DNA of 64,000 nucleotides from Pseudomonas sp. SDI. GTDB lineage: Bacteria; Pseudomonadota; Gammaproteobacteria; Pseudomonadales; Pseudomonadaceae. The DNA lies in assembly GCF_003105155.1 (NCBI RefSeq), contig NZ_QETK01000012.1, positions 92,361 to 156,360 of the forward strand, in the 5' to 3' direction. Within the stretch, counting starts at the first letter, position 1. Every line of letters starts with the position of its first letter. The translations under genes and the position numbers were made by a program. Under the pieces are notes generated by a model. It did no database searches. It was not told the origin of the DNA and saw only the letters and a list, made by a program, of their open reading frames with translations. Positions 10,323 to 17,884 of the stretch are shown one piece after another.

Positions 10323-11237
10323 ATGGACCTCCGTCAGCTACGTTACTTCATCGCCCTCACCGAACACCGCAGCTTTGTCCGCGCCGCCGACGCCATGGGC
10401 ATCACCCAGCCGGCGTTCAGCCGCAGCATTCAGGGCCTGGAGCAGGCGTTCGGCTGCGTACTGGTCGACCGTGGCAACAAGGACCTGCGCCCCACCCCCG
10501 AAGGCCAGGTGGTGCTGCAGCATGCGCTGCGCCTGGTGCAGGGTGCGGCGCAGCTGTCCAGCGAGGTGCAGCAAATGACCAAGCTCGACGCCGGCGAACT
10601 GCGCTTCGGCTGCGGCCCGGTGCCGGCGGTGAACCTGGTACCGCAGGCGGTGGCGCAGTTCATCGACCGCTACCCCAAGGTGCGCACCTGCTTCGAAGTG
10701 GATAACTGGGAAAAGCTCAGCCGCGCCCTGAGCCGCGAAACGATCGAGTTCTTTGTCGCCGACATCCGTCATTTCGAGGCCGATCCGAACTTCCAGACCC
10801 AGCCACTGAAACCACGTCGCAGTCTGTATTACTGCCGCCCCGGGCACCCACTGCTGGCCAAGGACAGCCTGTCGACCAACGACATGTTCGATTATCCGCT
10901 GGCAACCACGCTGATTCCGCCCGGCGTGCGCAAGCTACTGGCCAACCTGAGCGGCAAGACCGATTTTTCGCCGCAGGTGGAATCCGAGCATCTGCCGACG
11001 CTGGTGAAGATCGTGCTGAGCACCAATGCCATCGGTATCGGCAGCGAAGAAGCATTCAGCGAGGCCATCGCCCGTGGCGAACTGGCTCGCCTTTACTGGC
11101 GCAACCTGCCGGCGAACATGGAAAGCATGAATGTTCGCTGCGGCATCGTCAGCCGCAGCGGGTATCGCCTGTCGCCGGCAGCCCGGGCAATGATCGAGAC
11201 GCTGATCAGCGTGGATCGCCAGGCAGTAGCAGCGTAA
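10323..11237 (+). CDS. LysR-family transcriptional regulator
   Basis: A 304-residue regulator. The winged helix-turn-helix is in residues 1-60 (MDLRQLRYFIALTEHRSF, then ITQPAFSRSIQGLEQAFG), followed by a periplasmic-binding-protein-like effector domain. An upstream in-frame ATG at 10308 exists, but it sits directly behind AGGA with no spacing; the ATG at 10323 has GGAA six bases before it and the canonical family start. The effector and targets are not visible. It could control the upstream porin, which runs in the same direction, but no operator is evident. Confidence 0.88.
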   Translation: MDLRQLRYFIALTEHRSFVRAADAMGITQPAFSRSIQGLEQAFGCVLVDRGNKDLRPTPEGQVVLQHALRLVQGAAQLSSEVQQMTKLDAGELRFGCGPVPAVNLVPQAVAQFIDRYPKVRTCFEVDNWEKLSRALSRETIEFFVADIRHFEADPNFQTQPLKPRRSLYYCRPGHPLLAKDSLSTNDMFDYPLATTLIPPGVRKLLANLSGKTDFSPQVESEHLPTLVKIVLSTNAIGIGSEEAFSEAIARGELARLYWRNLPANMESMNVRCGIVSRSGYRLSPAARAMIETLISVDRQAVAA

Positions 11238-11372
11238 CCCCGATCACCCGCAGGTAACGTCGATCGGTCTGGCCACCGGCTGAGCCCCATGACCTGGCCA
11301 AGTCGCCAGCGGACACGTTGCTGACGTTACGCGGCGAGTGGCAGGAGCATGTCGCAGAGAGCGGGGTAATCC

Positions 11373-12080
11373 TCAGTCAGGCGCCGTGCCAGCCGGATTA
11401 GCCATCCGCGCCAGGTGAGCAGGGTCGAGGATTTCGATCTCGCCGTAGCCCAGGCGCAACGCGCCGTCCTGTTGCAAGGTCTTGAGGATCTGGTTGGTGG
11501 TCTGGCGCGACAGCGAAAGCATCAGCGCCAACTGCTCCTGGGACAACTGCAACAGCCGGCGCGGCCCTTCCACCTCGCCGTAGCCGGCGGCAATCTGCAA
11601 CAGCCGGCAGGCGACCCGGGGTGCCGCACCGAGCAGCGCCTGCTGCTCCAGGGCGACAAATACCCAGCGTAGTTTCTGGCTCATCAGCAGGGCGAAGTCG
11701 CGCCAGTGCTGCGGGTGTTTTTCCAGCAGCGCCAACACCGCCGCTTGAGGCACCCAGAGCAGGTTCACCGGGCCTTCGGCGAACGCATCATGGGTGCGTG
11801 GCTGACCGTCGAACAGACTGATTTCGCCAAACCACTGCGGGGCTTCGACCAGCGCCAGCAGGGCTTCCTTGCCCTCGGCGCTGACCGCACCGACGCGCAT
11901 CGCACCGTGCACCACCGCATACACGCCGCAGGGCGCGTCGCCACGCTGGAACAGGCATTCGCCGCTGGCCAGGGCGCGCGGGCGGGCGGCCCGCAACAGG
12001 CTATCCTGCAAGGTAACGGGCAAGTGCTTGAACCAGTGGCCGTGCAACAGTTGCTCACGCCAAATGTGCGTTGTGTTCAT
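11373..12080 (-). CDS. Crp/Fnr-family transcriptional regulator
   Basis: A 235-residue protein with an N-terminal cyclic-nucleotide-binding-like barrel (about residues 20-130, including the GDAPCGVYAVVHGAMRVGA roll and WFGEISLFDG) and a C-terminal winged helix-turn-helix (about 165-225, with LSQEQLALMLSLSRQTTNQILKTL). There is no N-terminal Fnr-type cysteine cluster, so it is not an oxygen-sensing iron-sulfur Anr. Whether the barrel binds cAMP or another ligand cannot be judged. It diverges from the DUF962 gene across a 91-base spacer and may regulate it. Confidence 0.88.
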   Translation of the reverse strand: MNTTHIWREQLLHGHWFKHLPVTLQDSLLRAARPRALASGECLFQRGDAPCGVYAVVHGAMRVGAVSAEGKEALLALVEAPQWFGEISLFDGQPRTHDAFAEGPVNLLWVPQAAVLALLEKHPQHWRDFALLMSQKLRWVFVALEQQALLGAAPRVACRLLQIAAGYGEVEGPRRLLQLSQEQLALMLSLSRQTTNQILKTLQQDGALRLGYGEIEILDPAHLARMANPAGTAPD

Positions 12081-12171
12081 CCGCGCCTCGACGCTGACTC
12101 TGTCGGCTAGGCGACAGACGGTGGATAACCGGGCAGTGCATGCTCGGCCCTACCCTACAGGAGGCACAATA

Positions 12172-12696
12172 ATGAAAAACCTCGTGCAACACCTCAGTCA
12201 ATATGCGGCGTATCACCGTGACCCGCGCAATATTGCTACGCACTTTGTTGGGATTCCGATGATTGTGGTGGCGGTGACGGTGCTGTTATCGCGGCCAGGC
12301 TGGGATGTCGGCGGCGTATGGCTGTCGCCGGCGTTGCTGGTGGCGGCGTGGTCGGCGTGGTTCTACCTGCGCCTGGATGGGCGCTTCGGGCTACTGATGA
12401 GTGCGTTGCTGGGGCTGTGCCTGTGGGCCGGACAGGCACTGGCGGTGCAAAGCACCATGGCCTGGCTGAGCGCTGGACTGGGGGTGTTCGTGCTGGGCTG
12501 GGTGATCCAGTTTGTCGGGCACTATTACGAAGGGCGCAAGCCGGCGTTTGTCGATGATCTGAGTGGGTTGATCGTCGGGCCGTTGTTCGTGGTGGCGGAG
12601 CTGGCGTTCCTGCTCGGGTTGCGGGCGGAATTGAAGGCAGCCATCGAGCAGAATGCCGGACCGGTGGCGGTTCGGCAGAAGAAGGCGGTGATCTGA
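12172..12696 (+). CDS. DUF962/Mpo1-like integral membrane protein
   Basis: A 174-residue polytopic protein with four hydrophobic segments after a short N-terminus. It carries two histidine motifs typical of the DUF962 (YGL010w/Mpo1) family: RNIATHFVGIPM near residue 20 and IQFVGHYYEGRKPAF near residue 105. Yeast Mpo1 is an iron-dependent dioxygenase acting on 2-hydroxy fatty acids in alpha-oxidation; whether bacterial members share this is inference. A very good Shine-Dalgarno sequence (ACAGGAGG) supports the start at 12172. It diverges from the Crp/Fnr gene. Confidence 0.85.
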   Translation: MKNLVQHLSQYAAYHRDPRNIATHFVGIPMIVVAVTVLLSRPGWDVGGVWLSPALLVAAWSAWFYLRLDGRFGLLMSALLGLCLWAGQALAVQSTMAWLSAGLGVFVLGWVIQFVGHYYEGRKPAFVDDLSGLIVGPLFVVAELAFLLGLRAELKAAIEQNAGPVAVRQKKAVI

Positions 12697-12703
12697 CCGA
12701 CGC

Positions 12704-12735
12704 CATCGCGGGGCGAGCCGACTCGTCCCGCGATG
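12704..12735. repeat. REP-like palindrome between the DUF962 gene and pcaC
   Basis: CATCGCGGGGCGAG and CTCGTCCCGCGATG form a 14-bp stem (one G-T pair) around CCGA. It lies between two convergent genes and may act as a two-way terminator, although no T-run follows. Confidence 0.75.
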
Positions 12736-12746
12736 AGGCCCGCACG

Positions 12747-13139
12747 TCACTCCCGCGATTCAACCCCCAACTCATCCCACACCGATTCGGCCAGGTGGAA
12801 AGTCGCATTGGCCGCCGGAATCCCGCAGTAGATCGCGCTCTGCATCAGCACCTCCTTGATCTCCTCCCGCGTAACCCCATTGCTCGCCGCCGCGCGCAGA
12901 TGCAACTTCAACTCGTCATTGCGATTCATCCCGATCAACATCGCAATGGTGATCAGGCTCCGCGTATGCCGCGGCAACCCCGGCCGGGTCCAGATATCGC
13001 CCCAGGCATGCCGGGTGATCATTTCCTGAAACTCGCCATTGAACGCATTCAGGTTGTTCAGGCTCCGGTCCACATGCGCATCGCCCAACACTGCCCGACG
13101 CACCTGCAGCCCTGCTTCATAGCGCTCTTTCTCGTCCAC
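12747..13139 (-). CDS. pcaC: 4-carboxymuconolactone decarboxylase
   Basis: A 130-residue CMD-family enzyme that decarboxylates 4-carboxymuconolactone to 3-oxoadipate enol-lactone in protocatechuate breakdown. The sequence matches PcaC throughout: AVLGDAHVDRSLNNLNAFN at the N-terminus, RHAWGDIWTRPGLPRHTRSL, and EIKEVLMQSAIYCGIPAANATFH near the C-terminus. I start it at the GTG at 13139, which has GAGGAG six bases upstream and gives the usual MDEKERYE N-terminus. It is the last gene of the pca operon, 10 bases after pcaD. Confidence 0.96.
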   Translation of the reverse strand: MDEKERYEAGLQVRRAVLGDAHVDRSLNNLNAFNGEFQEMITRHAWGDIWTRPGLPRHTRSLITIAMLIGMNRNDELKLHLRAAASNGVTREEIKEVLMQSAIYCGIPAANATFHLAESVWDELGVESRE

Positions 13140-13149
13140 CAATCGCTCC

Positions 13150-13941
13150 TCAACGGGCCAGCAGAAAATCAATCAGACGCCGGCTGAACGGCCCGCCGAC
13201 TTCCACGTTGGACAGATGCGCCGCACGAAACTCGGCGTACTCCGCCCCCACTACCCGCTCTTGAATGAACAGGCTACCGGCGGGCGGCGTCACCGCATCC
13301 TCGGTGCCGGCAATCACCAGCAATGGCAGCCGAATCGCCCCCACCTGATCGCGGAAGTCCGCATCGCGCACCGCCCCGCAGTTGGCCGCATAGCCTTCGG
13401 GCGAGGTCGCCGCGAGCATGTCGGTAATCCGCTTGGCCTGCGCCGGGTTGGCCGCCGCATAGGCCTGGGTGAACCAACGCTCGATGGAGGCATCGCGCAA
13501 ACCGACCATCGCCGCCTGTCCCTCGCGCAAGACCCTCTCGATCCGTGGGTTCCAGGTCTCCGGGCTACCGATCTTCGCCGCCGTGTTGCACACCACCAGA
13601 CGCTGCAAACGCTCGCCGGCATTGATGCCCAGCCACTGGCCAATCAAGCCGCCCATCGACAACCCGCAAAAGTGCGCGCGCTCGATGTTCAGCGCATCCA
13701 GCAGCGCCAGCACATCGCGGCCCAGCTGTTCGATGCTGTAGGGGCCCTCGGTGACCAGCGAGCCACCATGCCCACGGGTGTCATAACGCAACACCCGAAA
13801 ATGCGCGGTCAACGCCGGCATCTGCGTATCCCACATGTGCAAGTCGGTGCCCAGCGAGTTCGACAGCACCAGCACCGGCGCAGTCGCCGGCCCTTCCAGC
13901 TGATAATTCAGTACGCCATCGGCGAGTTGTACGCTTCCCAC
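13150..13941 (-). CDS. pcaD: 3-oxoadipate enol-lactonase
   Basis: A 263-residue alpha/beta hydrolase that opens 3-oxoadipate enol-lactone to 3-oxoadipate. The catalytic triad is visible: Ser95 in the nucleophile elbow GLSMGG, Asp215 in GTEDAVTPP and His242 in AAHLSNVE. The oxyanion region lies around NSLGTDLHMW. Length and motifs are standard for free-standing PcaD. It sits between pcaB (11 bases upstream) and pcaC and works in sequence with both. Confidence 0.96.
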   Translation of the reverse strand: MGSVQLADGVLNYQLEGPATAPVLVLSNSLGTDLHMWDTQMPALTAHFRVLRYDTRGHGGSLVTEGPYSIEQLGRDVLALLDALNIERAHFCGLSMGGLIGQWLGINAGERLQRLVVCNTAAKIGSPETWNPRIERVLREGQAAMVGLRDASIERWFTQAYAAANPAQAKRITDMLAATSPEGYAANCGAVRDADFRDQVGAIRLPLLVIAGTEDAVTPPAGSLFIQERVVGAEYAEFRAAHLSNVEVGGPFSRRLIDFLLAR

Positions 13942-13952
13942 AAAAACCTCCT

Positions 13953-15317
13953 TCAGGCACTCAAGCGTTGATGTTCGGTGACCGCCCTGGCGACCCAGAC
14001 GCGGGCCTGGCCCAGGTAATGCGCCGGGTCAAGCAGACGGTCCAGCTCGTCGGCCGACAGCTCGGCGCTCACCTGCGGGTCGTCGCCCAGCACCGCGCGC
14101 AGCTGCCGCTGCTCGGCCACGGCGCGCTGGCAACAGCGCTCCAGCAAGTGATGGGCGGTATCGCGGCCCAGCCGCTGGGCCAGCACGCTGCTGACCGCCT
14201 CGGCCAGCACCAGGCCCTGGGTCAGGTCGAGGTTGCGACGCATGCGCGCGCTGTCTACTTCCAGCCCCTGGGCAATGGTCTGCGCCTGACGCAAGGCGCC
14301 AGACACCAAGCAGCAGATTTCCGGCAAGGTTTCCCACTCGGCATGCCACAAACCAAGGCTGCGCTCGTGCTCCTGCGGCATCGCCGAAAACAACGTGGCA
14401 AGCAGCCCCGGCACCCGCGTCGCAGCGCTGATCAGCACCGCCGCGCCCACCGGGTTGCGCTTGTGCGGCATGCTTGAGGAACCGCCCTTGCCCGGTGCCG
14501 AAGGCTCGAACACCTCACCCGCCTCGGTCTGCATCAGCAAGCTGACATCGCGCCCCAGCTTGCCCAGGCTGCCGGCGATCAGACCGAGCACCGAAGCCAA
14601 CTCTACCAACCGGTCGCGCTGGGTATGCCACGGCTGCTCCGGCACGTTCAGACACAATTGCTCGGCCAATGCCTGGGACACCGGCAGGGCCTTGTCACCA
14701 AGCGCCGCCAGGGTCCCGGAAGCACCGCCAAACTGCAGGCTGAGCAGGCGCGGCTTGAGCTCGCTGAGGCGCTGCCGATGCCGGGTCAGCGCCCCCAGCC
14801 AGCCGGCGATTTTCATGCCCAAGGTCACCGGCGTGGCATGTTGCAGCCAGGTGCGCCCGGCCAGCGGTACGTCGGCGTAAACCTGGGCCTGATGCGCCAG
14901 GGTGTTGGCCAACTGTGCAAGGTCGGCCTCGATCAGCGCCAGCGCAGCGCGCAGTTGCAGCACCAACCCGGTGTCCATCGCGTCCTGGCTGGTCGCGCCC
15001 AGATGCACATAACGTTCGGCTTCCGGCACGCCGCTGGCGATCACCCGCCCCAGTGCCTTGACCAGCGGAATCGCCGAGTTGCCAGCCACCGCGATGGCCT
15101 CGGCCAACGCACCAAAATCGTAGCGCTCGGCTTTGCATGAGGCCTCGATCGGCGCCACCGCCACCTGCGGGATCAGCCCCACACTGGCTTCGGCACGGGC
15201 CAGCGCCGCTTCGAAATCGAGCATGCCCTGCACCCGGCCACGGTCGCTGAAAATCTCGCGCATGGCCGGCGCCGTGAAGTAGGCATCGAACAACTGATTG
15301 CCCGGTCGTTGAGTCAT
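13953..15317 (-). CDS. pcaB: 3-carboxy-cis,cis-muconate cycloisomerase
   Basis: A 454-residue member of the fumarase/aspartase superfamily that lactonises 3-carboxymuconate to 4-carboxymuconolactone. The superfamily signature GKGGSSSMPHKRNPVGA is at about residues 275-290, and GATSQDAMDTG at about 110 supplies the other conserved block. The open frame extends further upstream, but residues before the ATG at 15317 are pcaT read out of frame; GAAGGA lies seven bases before this ATG. pcaB follows the pcaT remnant after 46 bases. Confidence 0.95.
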   Translation of the reverse strand: MTQRPGNQLFDAYFTAPAMREIFSDRGRVQGMLDFEAALARAEASVGLIPQVAVAPIEASCKAERYDFGALAEAIAVAGNSAIPLVKALGRVIASGVPEAERYVHLGATSQDAMDTGLVLQLRAALALIEADLAQLANTLAHQAQVYADVPLAGRTWLQHATPVTLGMKIAGWLGALTRHRQRLSELKPRLLSLQFGGASGTLAALGDKALPVSQALAEQLCLNVPEQPWHTQRDRLVELASVLGLIAGSLGKLGRDVSLLMQTEAGEVFEPSAPGKGGSSSMPHKRNPVGAAVLISAATRVPGLLATLFSAMPQEHERSLGLWHAEWETLPEICCLVSGALRQAQTIAQGLEVDSARMRRNLDLTQGLVLAEAVSSVLAQRLGRDTAHHLLERCCQRAVAEQRQLRAVLGDDPQVSAELSADELDRLLDPAHYLGQARVWVARAVTEHQRLSA

Positions 15318-15363
15318 GGCAGGTCCTTCAACAGGGCGCGCCCGCAAGGGGCGCACCGGCAGG

Positions 15364-15780
15364 TCAATGGTCGTGGTGCAGGTACGCGGCCTGTTTGGGC
15401 AGGCGCAGGCTGAACAGGAAGGCAATCGCCATCATCGCGGTAACGTAGCAGTAAAAGGCCAGGAGCGAGCTGCTGACGGTTTTCAGCGCCAGCAGGATCG
15501 GCACGCCGGTCATGATGAAGCTGGCGGTCTTGGCACTCATGCCCGCCGTGTTCACCAGATACTTCTGCATGTAGGTGGTGAAAGTGTAGAAGATCAGCGA
15601 GCCAGCGGCGGTGTAGCCGAGCCCGGCGATGCTGCCGGCGTCCTTGTCCTGGCGGGTTTCGGCGCTGCTGGTTTCTTCCAGCGAGCGGCGCAGGAACAGC
15701 GAGATCACCGCCGCAATGACGCCGACGATGGCGAAGATGCGCTTGCTGCGTTCTTCGCCAGTGTAAAAAGTTGTGGGCAT
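15364..15780 (-). pseudogene. pcaT: PcaT (beta-ketoadipate MFS transporter) reduced to a 138-residue in-frame remnant
   Basis: The frame from the ATG at 15780 (AGGAG nine bases before) to the stop at 15364 is fully open, but encodes 138 residues where PcaT has about 430. Compared with PcaT as I remember it, the pieces are collinear and well conserved. They are the N-terminus up to RIFAIVG, then the end of the sixth helix and the cytoplasmic loop ([12 protein letters not shown]), then [21 protein letters not shown] to IMTG, then [10 protein letters not shown], then the C-terminus [19 protein letters not shown]. Junctions fall near residues 20, 53, 92 and 109, and each loss keeps the frame. The MFS motif A region and most helices are gone, so transport is very unlikely. 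Ribosome site and stop are intact. Confidence 0.85.
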
Positions 15781-15850
15781 GAGGGAATACTCCTGGAGGG
15801 CCACTGAAGTCTAGACACACTTAGTAACACCCACGTTCCGCAGAACAATC

Positions 15851-15895
15851 ACCCCGTCGCCCTTGGCCTTGCGTGGAAGCCGCCGGCGACGGGGT
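15851..15895 (-). terminator. 11-bp hairpin in the pcaF-pcaT spacer
   Basis: ACCCCGTCGCC and GGCGACGGGGT pair perfectly around 23 bases, just after the pcaF stop. No T-run follows, so it is more likely an mRNA-stabilising or partly terminating structure that splits pcaIJF from pcaTBDC than a full terminator. Confidence 0.5.
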
Positions 15896-15902
15896 CATTG
15901 GT

Positions 15903-17105
15903 TTACACGCGCTCGATGGCCAGGGCCAGGCCCTGGCCGACGCCGACGCACATGGTCGCCAGGCCTTTGCGTCCGCCGGTTTTCTCCAACTGGTGCATGG
16001 CCGTGAGGACCAGCCGCGCACCACTCATACCCAGCGGATGCCCAAGGGCGATGGCCCCACCGTTCGGGTTGACCTGCGCCGCGTCGTCGGCCAGGCCGAG
16101 TTCGCGCAGCACCGCCAGGCCTTGGCTGGCAAAGGCTTCGTTGAGTTCGATGACATCGAAATCGCTGACCGCCAGGCCCAGGCGCGCGGTGAGTTTGCGC
16201 ACTGCCGGCACCGGGCCGATGCCCATCAGCCGTGGCGCCACCCCGGCGCTGGCCATGCCGAGCACCCGGGCGCGCGGCGTCAGGCCGTGCTTTTTCAGCG
16301 CCTCGGCAGAGGCCAGAATCAGCGCTGCGGCACCGTCGTTGACGCCCGAGGCGTTGCCGGCGGTGACGGTCTTGTCCGCGCCGTTGACCGGTTTGAGCCT
16401 GGCCAACGCTTCGAGGGTGGTGTCGGCACGCGGGTGTTCGTCGTGCTCGACCACGGTCTCGCCCTTCTTATGCGCAATGCGCACCGGGACGATTTCTTCG
16501 GCAAAGAAACCGGCGGCCTGGGCCTTGGCGGTGCGTTGCTGGCTGCGCCAGGCGAAGGCGTCCTGATCGACGCGCGAGACCTGGTAGTCGTCGGCGACAT
16601 TGTCGGCGGTTTGCGGCATGGCATCGACGCCGTACTGGGCCTTCATCAGCGGGTTGATGAAGCGCCAGCCGATGGTGGTGTCTTCCAGCTTCATGTTGCG
16701 CGAGTAAGCGTTGTCGGCCTTGCCCATGACGAACGGCGCACGCGACATCGACTCGACCCCACCAGCAATCGCCAGCTCCATCTCGCCACTGGCAATGGCA
16801 CGGAAAGCGCTGCCGACCGCGTCCATGCCCGAGGCACACAGGCGGTTCAGGGTGACGCCTGGCACGCTGTCGGGCAGCCCGGCCAGGAGCAGGGCCATGC
16901 GCGCGACGTTACGGTTGTCTTCGCCGGCCTGGTTGGCGCAGCCGAAGAACACTTCGTCGAGCTGCGCCCACTGTACCGACGGGTTACGCTCGATCAACGC
17001 CCTGAGCGGCACGGCCGCCAGGTCGTCGGCACGCACGCCGGCCAGCGCGCCGCCGAAGCGGCCGATGGGGGTACGAATGGCGTCGCAGATAAATACCTCG
17101 CGCAT
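15903..17105 (-). CDS. pcaF: 3-oxoadipyl-CoA thiolase
   Basis: A 400-residue thiolase that cleaves 3-oxoadipyl-CoA with CoA into succinyl-CoA and acetyl-CoA, the last step of the beta-ketoadipate pathway. The nucleophile Cys is in LNRLCASGMDAV (about residue 90), and the C-terminal catalytic blocks NPNGGAIALGHPLGMSGAR and MCVGVGQG are intact. It starts MREVFICDAIRTPIGRFGG, as in characterised PcaF. The ATG shares one base with the pcaJ stop (TGATG), so the two are translationally coupled. Confidence 0.97.
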   Translation of the reverse strand: MREVFICDAIRTPIGRFGGALAGVRADDLAAVPLRALIERNPSVQWAQLDEVFFGCANQAGEDNRNVARMALLLAGLPDSVPGVTLNRLCASGMDAVGSAFRAIASGEMELAIAGGVESMSRAPFVMGKADNAYSRNMKLEDTTIGWRFINPLMKAQYGVDAMPQTADNVADDYQVSRVDQDAFAWRSQQRTAKAQAAGFFAEEIVPVRIAHKKGETVVEHDEHPRADTTLEALARLKPVNGADKTVTAGNASGVNDGAAALILASAEALKKHGLTPRARVLGMASAGVAPRLMGIGPVPAVRKLTARLGLAVSDFDVIELNEAFASQGLAVLRELGLADDAAQVNPNGGAIALGHPLGMSGARLVLTAMHQLEKTGGRKGLATMCVGVGQGLALAIERV

Positions 17106-17884
17106 CACGCTTCTCCTGGCGCTTGGCCGTGGGCGGCGGCGGTGCGCGCTTCCAGATCGCGCAGGGCGGCCAGTTCGGTTTCGCTGGGCGCGCCCGTGAT
17201 CGCGACGTTGTCGGCAAAGCGGATCGCCCAACCGGTGGCGGCGACGATCTGCTCGCGGGTCACCCCCGGATGAATCGCGGTAACCACGAACTCATGGCTG
17301 CCGGCTTCCGGCTCCATGATGCACAGGTCGGTGATGATCCCCACCGGCCCTTCGCCGGGCAGGCCGAGGCGCTTGCGCGAATCGCCACCTTCGCCATGCC
17401 CGACCGAGGTAATGAAGTCGAGCTGGTCGACGAAGGCGCGGGCCGACTGTTTGAGGATGATCAGCACCTTCTTCGCCGAGCCGGCAATCTCCGGTGCGCC
17501 GCCGGCACCTGGCAGGCGCACTTTCGGGTTGTGGTAGGCGCCGACCACGGTGGTGTTGATGTTGCCGAAGCGGTCGACCTGGGCGGCGCCGAGGAAGCCG
17601 ACGTCGATACGCCCACCTTGCAGCCAGTAACGGAAGATCTCGCCGGTCGGCACCACGGTGTCGGCGGTGTCGGCCAGTTCGCCGTCACCGATGGACAGCG
17701 GCAGCACGCTCGGTTTGGCACCGATCGGGCCGGACTCGTAGATCAGCACCACGTCCGGCGAGGAGGTCAGCCGCGCCAGGTTGGCGGCTTTCGATGGCAG
17801 GCCAATGCCGACAAAGCACACGGCGCCGTTTTGCAGGCGACGGGCGGCGGCGACGGTCATCATTTCGTGGGTGGAGTAGCTCAT
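17105..17884 (-). CDS. pcaJ: 3-oxoadipate CoA-transferase, beta subunit
   Basis: A 259-residue class I CoA-transferase subunit. Together with PcaI it moves CoA from succinyl-CoA to 3-oxoadipate. The conserved glutamate region is read as IYESGPIGAKP near residue 52, with the glycine-rich GFLGAAQVDRFGNINTT further on. At 259 residues it resembles the longer CatJ-type subunits, not the roughly 213-residue PcaJ of classical P. putida strains as I recall them. The start overlaps the pcaI stop by four bases and the stop overlaps pcaF by one. Confidence 0.93.
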   Translation of the reverse strand: MSYSTHEMMTVAAARRLQNGAVCFVGIGLPSKAANLARLTSSPDVVLIYESGPIGAKPSVLPLSIGDGELADTADTVVPTGEIFRYWLQGGRIDVGFLGAAQVDRFGNINTTVVGAYHNPKVRLPGAGGAPEIAGSAKKVLIILKQSARAFVDQLDFITSVGHGEGGDSRKRLGLPGEGPVGIITDLCIMEPEAGSHEFVVTAIHPGVTREQIVAATGWAIRFADNVAITGAPSETELAALRDLEARTAAAHGQAPGEA

